Assembly (NCBI GenBank): GCA_016213725.1
Contig: JACQZS010000135.1
Coordinates: 28,030-92,029, forward strand
Length of the DNA: 64,000 bases
Direction: 5' to 3'
Source of the DNA: Acidobacteriota bacterium
GTDB taxonomy: Bacteria; Acidobacteriota; Terriglobia; Bryobacterales; Bryobacteraceae
A program made the position numbers and the translations under genes. Each line of letters opens with the position of its first letter. Position 1 is the stretch's first letter. Below the pieces are notes generated by a model that was not told the DNA's origin, did not search any database, and saw only the letters and a list, made by a program, of their open reading frames with translations. Positions 59,875-64,000 of this stretch are shown in pieces.

Positions 59875-60777
59875 ATGCCGGCCCTTGCAGAGATCGTCAA
59901 GTACGCTCTCACCGCCAATATCTTCCTGCTCGTCGTCCAGCTCGGCACCCGCGCCAGTTTCGACGAGGCCACCAGTTTCTTCCGGAACCTCTTCCGTCCG
60001 CCGGCCAGCCTCTTTCGTGCGGTTCTGGCCATGAACTTCGTCGTCCCTCTCGCCGCCGCTGCCCTCGCCCTCACCTTCAACATCCACCCGGCGGTCAAAA
60101 TCGCTCTCGTCGCCATGTCCATCTCCCCTGTGCCGCCTCTCGTGCCCGGCAAGCAATTGCGCTTCGGCGGCCGCGCCAGCTACGTCTACGGCCTTCTCGT
60201 TGCCGTCTCGCTCGTCGCCATCTTCACCGTCCCGCTCTCCGTCGAACTCCTCGGCCGCCTTTTCGGCCGCGATGCCCACATGAATTTCTTCGAAATCTCC
60301 TGGCTCCTCGCCCGCACCGTCCTCCTGCCTCTCAGCATCGGCATGGCGCTGCGCGCCTTCGCGCCTAAGCGCATCGCCCGCGCCAGCGAACGCATCGCCC
60401 GCGTCTGCAACTCGCTCCTCATCGTCGGCCTTGCCCCCATCTTCTGGAAAGCAGCGCCTGACATGTGGTCCCTCGTAGGCAACGGGACTGTCCTATCCAT
60501 CGCCGCCCTCGCGTTCGCCGCCATGGCCGCCGGCCACTGGATCGGCGGCCCTAACGAACAGGACCGCACCGCGCTCGGCATCTTCGCCGCCGTCCGCCAC
60601 CCCGGCGTGGCTCTCGCCATCGCCAAAGACAACTGGCCCGCAGATCGCCTCATTCCGGCCGCCATCCTGCTCTTTAGCCTCGTCACCTTCGCCACCACCA
60701 CTCTCTACGGCCGCTATCGCCTCAAACGCTACTCCGTCCCTGAATCCCTTACTTCAGTGCCGCCTCCGCCTCGCTGA
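59875..60777 (+). CDS. bile acid:Na+ symporter (BASS)-family permease
   Basis: Multi-TM; VKIALVAMSISPVPPLVPGKQLRFGG; FAAVRHPGVALAIAKDN. Confidence 0.8.
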   Translation: MPALAEIVKYALTANIFLLVVQLGTRASFDEATSFFRNLFRPPASLFRAVLAMNFVVPLAAAALALTFNIHPAVKIALVAMSISPVPPLVPGKQLRFGGRASYVYGLLVAVSLVAIFTVPLSVELLGRLFGRDAHMNFFEISWLLARTVLLPLSIGMALRAFAPKRIARASERIARVCNSLLIVGLAPIFWKAAPDMWSLVGNGTVLSIAALAFAAMAAGHWIGGPNEQDRTALGIFAAVRHPGVALAIAKDNWPADRLIPAAILLFSLVTFATTTLYGRYRLKRYSVPESLTSVPPPPR

Positions 60778-61921
60778 ACCCGCCCTCTTTCGCCAGCGCG
60801 CCCGCCGTCTTGCCGGCCTTGTTCTTCAAACCCCTGTCCGCGCCGCGTGCCACCAGCAGCTTCACCACCTCCACCCGTCCAAAACCAGCCGCCACCATCA
60901 ATGGCGTAGCTCCGCTCTCGCCATCCCGCGCGTCCATCTCCGCCCCCTTGTCCAGCAACAGTCCCGCTACTTCCGCCTGTCCAGCCAGCGCCGCCTCGTG
61001 CAGCGCCGTTCCCCCCGATGCTGTCTTCGCCCGCACGTCCGCTCCGGCCTCTATCAGGAGCTCCGCCACCCTCTTGTGACCCTTCAAGGCCGCGTCCGCC
61101 AAGTGCGGCTTCGGGTCCGCACCCAACCTCAGCAGCATCTCGACCACATCCGCCTGCCCTCGCAGCACCGCGTCTTTCATCTGCCTGTCCACCGCCAGCG
61201 GAGCGCCCTTCGCCGCCAGCAAACCGGCCACTTTCGTCTCCCGGTACCGCAGCGCCTCATCCATCGCCGTCGCCCCCGACGCATCCTTCAACTTCACGTC
61301 CGCGCCCGCCGCCAGCAACACCTCCGCCACGTCGGCGTGTCCCTTCACCGCCGCTGCATGCAGCGCCGTCTGCCCCGTGTCCGGATTCTGCCCGTTCACG
61401 CTGGCGCCGCGCCGCAGCAGTAGCTTCACCGCCTCCGCATTCCCCTTCCAGGCCGCCTCCTCCAGCGGGCAGCTTCCACCCACGTCCCGTGCCTGCACAT
61501 CTGAGCCCGCGTCCAGCAGCAACGTGGTCATCTCCAGGTATCCCCGCCCCGCCGCCAGGTGCAGCGCCGTCGCGCCGTTCCTGTGCGTGGCCTTTACGTC
61601 CGCGCCGTTCTTCAGCAACAGCCGCGCCGTCTCCACCCGGTTCATCAGCGCCGCATAGTGCAGTGGCGTCGAACCCGCTTCCTTATGCTTCGCGTTGACG
61701 TTCGCCTTGTGGTCGATCAGCAGCTGCGCGATCTCCGTCTGCCCGCTCCACGCCGCGTCGTGCAGCGGCGTCCCGCCCAGGTCGTCGTATTCGTTCACCT
61801 TCGCCCCATGCTCCAGCAGCGCGCGCACCGTCTCCACGTCGCCGTTGCGCGCCGCCGTGTGCAGGTCTGCCGCCGAGTGCAGCTCGACAATAATGAGTAC
61901 CGCCAGTAGCGCGGCTGTCAT
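60749..61921 (-). CDS. secreted/periplasmic ankyrin-repeat protein
   Basis: N-terminal hydrophobic MTAALLAVLIIVELHSA, then about 10-11 repeats such as GGTPLHDAAWSGQTEIAQLLIDHKANVNAK. Confidence 0.92.
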   Translation of the reverse strand: MTAALLAVLIIVELHSAADLHTAARNGDVETVRALLEHGAKVNEYDDLGGTPLHDAAWSGQTEIAQLLIDHKANVNAKHKEAGSTPLHYAALMNRVETARLLLKNGADVKATHRNGATALHLAAGRGYLEMTTLLLDAGSDVQARDVGGSCPLEEAAWKGNAEAVKLLLRRGASVNGQNPDTGQTALHAAAVKGHADVAEVLLAAGADVKLKDASGATAMDEALRYRETKVAGLLAAKGAPLAVDRQMKDAVLRGQADVVEMLLRLGADPKPHLADAALKGHKRVAELLIEAGADVRAKTASGGTALHEAALAGQAEVAGLLLDKGAEMDARDGESGATPLMVAAGFGRVEVVKLLVARGADRGLKNKAGKTAGALAKEGGFSEAEAALK

Positions 61922-63672
61922 TCGCCGTTCGTGATCTCCACTTCGATCTTCACCTGCGTCACCTTCCCGGGCAAGCGCACCACCAGCTTCCGCGTGCCCG
62001 CATTCTGCATCTGCGGCGCAGGCGGTTGCGTGGAGACCGTCTCAAACCGAGCACCCGCCGGCGACACAATCCGCGCCTCCAGCTTCTTCCCGTTCTTCTC
62101 CAGCACCGCCCTCCCCCCGTCTGTCTTCACCTCCGCCTGCGTCACCATTCCCCACAGCGCCTCCACTTCTTTCGGCGCCGCAATCTCGTCCCGCACCACG
62201 AACGTCTTCCGGTCTTTCAGCATCACCGTCCGCTCGTGCCGCGACAGCTTGCCCGGATACGCCCCGCTCAAGTCGAACGTCACCCGCGCCAGCGCCGGCG
62301 TGAACTCTTTCGACACCAGCTTCGCCGTTGCCTTCGGATCCTGGTTCTCCCCATCGATCAGCACCACGTTGTGCGACTCCGTCCGCAGCCGGTAATACGT
62401 CCACCGCTTGTCCCCGAAATACGCCGGCAGGTTATAGTCGTCCGGACCCAGATCCGTCGCCCAGCGCTCGCCTTGCGCATCCAGCACAAACGTCCCCAGG
62501 TCCAGATGCGAGTGATTCGCCTTGTTGTCCCCGCCCTTCGCTCCAATCCACATCGTCCCCGCATCCGTCCACGATCCCCTTAGAAACGCCGTCTGCACTC
62601 CTTCGTAATACTTGTCCAGCGGCCATCGCGCTTCCACCGGACTCTCTGTCCTCTCCGGCCACCACACCAGGTCAAGAGCATGTGCCCGGTTGCTCTTCTT
62701 CAGCAGGTCCAGCTCCTGCCACGCATACACCGGATCCCGAAACCGCCGGGCCAGCCAAAGCATGCACTCCGCCGTGCCCAGGCCATCTCCGGCATCCGCG
62801 TAATTGAACGTCCGGCCAACCGGGCTGCTGAAGTACACCCGGAACTCCCCGGCCTTGTCGAATCCCTGGATCTTCGACAACCCGAAGTCCGTGCCCAGCG
62901 CAGACTCCAGCCCCGCCAGAAACGCCACGTTGTACCGCGTCGCATACGCCCAGTACCCCGGCCCTTCATTCCAGCCCCCATCCGGCCCATACGAATTCAT
63001 CGCCTTCGGAATCGACTCCACCGCCATCTTCAGCAGCCGCTCGCTCAGCTCCGGTTCGTCTTCCGCCACCGCCAGCGCTCCCAGCGTGATCCCGCCATTG
63101 CATACCTGATTCCAGTTGTGCGTCACCGACGCCCACCACCGCCCCCGCCCCTCCGTCACCAGCGCCGGCTTCAGGCCCTTCTCCACAATCGCCTTCCGGA
63201 TCCACCCCCGTTCCTCTTCCGACAACACCGGATACAGCCAGTCGTACGCAATCGCAAAGGCGTGCGTCATCTCCGCCACGTCCAGGAAGTGGCTCGGATT
63301 CCAATCCGGAAAAGCCGCTGCCGCGCGCAGTTCATCCACCAGCCGCGTCAGTACCGTCCTCTCGCCCTCTATCCGGTACGCCAGCCCCAGCGTGTACACG
63401 CGCCACAGCGCCGTCCGGCTCTTATCGAGCAGCCGCGGCCCAATTAGCTGGTACTTCACCGGAGGCTGCTTCATGATCTCATCGGCCTCCGCCACTAGCC
63501 GCGCATAGGCCTCCTTCGCCCCTGCATCCGTCCGGATCAGCTTCCTGATTCGCGCAATGTCCTGGTTGCTGGCGATCAGCCGCGGATGCTGCTTCTTCAA
63601 CGTCGCCATCGATACCTGCCCGGCGGAAATGGCCGCCAGCGCTGCGAGAAGTCCGAAAACACGTCGAATCAT
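61918..63672 (-). CDS. heparinase II/III-like polysaccharide lyase
   Basis: Signal peptide; LKKQHPRLIASNQDIARIRKLI; HAFAIAYDWLYPVLSEEERGWIRKAI; NHSHLDLGTFVLDAQGERWATDLGPDDY. Confidence 0.87.
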   Translation of the reverse strand: MIRRVFGLLAALAAISAGQVSMATLKKQHPRLIASNQDIARIRKLIRTDAGAKEAYARLVAEADEIMKQPPVKYQLIGPRLLDKSRTALWRVYTLGLAYRIEGERTVLTRLVDELRAAAAFPDWNPSHFLDVAEMTHAFAIAYDWLYPVLSEEERGWIRKAIVEKGLKPALVTEGRGRWWASVTHNWNQVCNGGITLGALAVAEDEPELSERLLKMAVESIPKAMNSYGPDGGWNEGPGYWAYATRYNVAFLAGLESALGTDFGLSKIQGFDKAGEFRVYFSSPVGRTFNYADAGDGLGTAECMLWLARRFRDPVYAWQELDLLKKSNRAHALDLVWWPERTESPVEARWPLDKYYEGVQTAFLRGSWTDAGTMWIGAKGGDNKANHSHLDLGTFVLDAQGERWATDLGPDDYNLPAYFGDKRWTYYRLRTESHNVVLIDGENQDPKATAKLVSKEFTPALARVTFDLSGAYPGKLSRHERTVMLKDRKTFVVRDEIAAPKEVEALWGMVTQAEVKTDGGRAVLEKNGKKLEARIVSPAGARFETVSTQPPAPQMQNAGTRKLVVRLPGKVTQVKIEVEITNGE

Positions 63673-63736
63673 GCTGAAAACCCCATCCCTTTATACGCCA
63701 CGCGGCGCGTCCGTGGCGGAGCGATATAATCCACCC

Positions 63737-64000
63737 ATGCTCTGCCGGTCTTTGCTATTGCGTCTCACCCCAACTCTCCTCGTCGCTGCCGCGTTCGCTG
63801 ACGGCCAGGCCAAACGACCCATCTCTTACAAGGACTTCGACGCCTGGCGCTCCATCTCAGGCCCCGCCCTCTCGCGCGATGGAAAGTTCCTCGCCTACTC
63901 CTACATGCCGCAGGATGGCGACGGCGACATCGTCATTCGCGAACTCTCCACAGGCAAGGAGTGGCGCCACGCAGTCGGCGCCCTGCCACCGCCGCCCGCT
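63737..64000 (+). CDS. S9-family peptidase (prolyl-oligopeptidase-like), 3' truncated by window edge
   Basis: Signal peptide MLCRSLLLRLTPTLLVAAAFADGQA, then PISYKDFDAWRSISGPALSRDGKFLAYSYMPQDGDGDIVIREL (beta-propeller start). Confidence 0.7.
   Translation, partial: MLCRSLLLRLTPTLLVAAAFADGQAKRPISYKDFDAWRSISGPALSRDGKFLAYSYMPQDGDGDIVIRELSTGKEWRHAVGALPPPPA

Overview
This is a GC-rich bacterial window. The large Oar/CarboxypepD_reg-type TonB receptor, DUF1593 proteins, Gfo/Idh/MocA oxidoreductases, sulfatase and BshC suggest an Acidobacteriota (Solibacter/Bryobacter-like) chromosome; this is inference only. It has two parts.
(A) 1 to about 19.5 kb (possibly to about 21.6 kb) is accessory, mobile-element DNA. 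It contains a phage-like replication/nuclease module (SNF2-type helicase, VRR-NUC, HNH, RepB/AEP-like primase, UvrD-like helicase), a tyrosine integrase, and two cargo operons. Cargo operon 1 is a translationally coupled pair: a 952-aa HTH / ~35-aa PPR-like repeat / HATPase protein, and a REC-like / NtrC-like AAA+ protein without a visible GAFTGA loop. Cargo operon 2 is a coupled trio: a DedA membrane domain fused to a papain-like (YiiX/NlpC-type) domain, an ATP-grasp-like ligase, and a KamA-like radical SAM enzyme. The part ends near an orphan 3' half of tRNA-Pro(GGG), from anticodon loop to CCA, flanked on both sides by 11-bp-phased GGAGTCCA/GGAGACCA repeats. This looks like an attachment site.
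(B) About 22.3 to 64 kb is ordinary chromosome: TonB receptor, carbohydrate/sulfated-glycan catabolism, a copper-resistance operon with a CsoR operator, a hybrid sensor kinase, thiG, rhaA and others. It contains at least two decayed genes (a TonB receptor and transketolase-N).
The best candidates for an undescribed system are the 9961-14555 PPR/HATPase + REC/AAA pair (possible defence/signalling cargo) and the 14857-18966 DedA-amidase/ATP-grasp/aminomutase operon. All family calls were made by eye; no database search was run.
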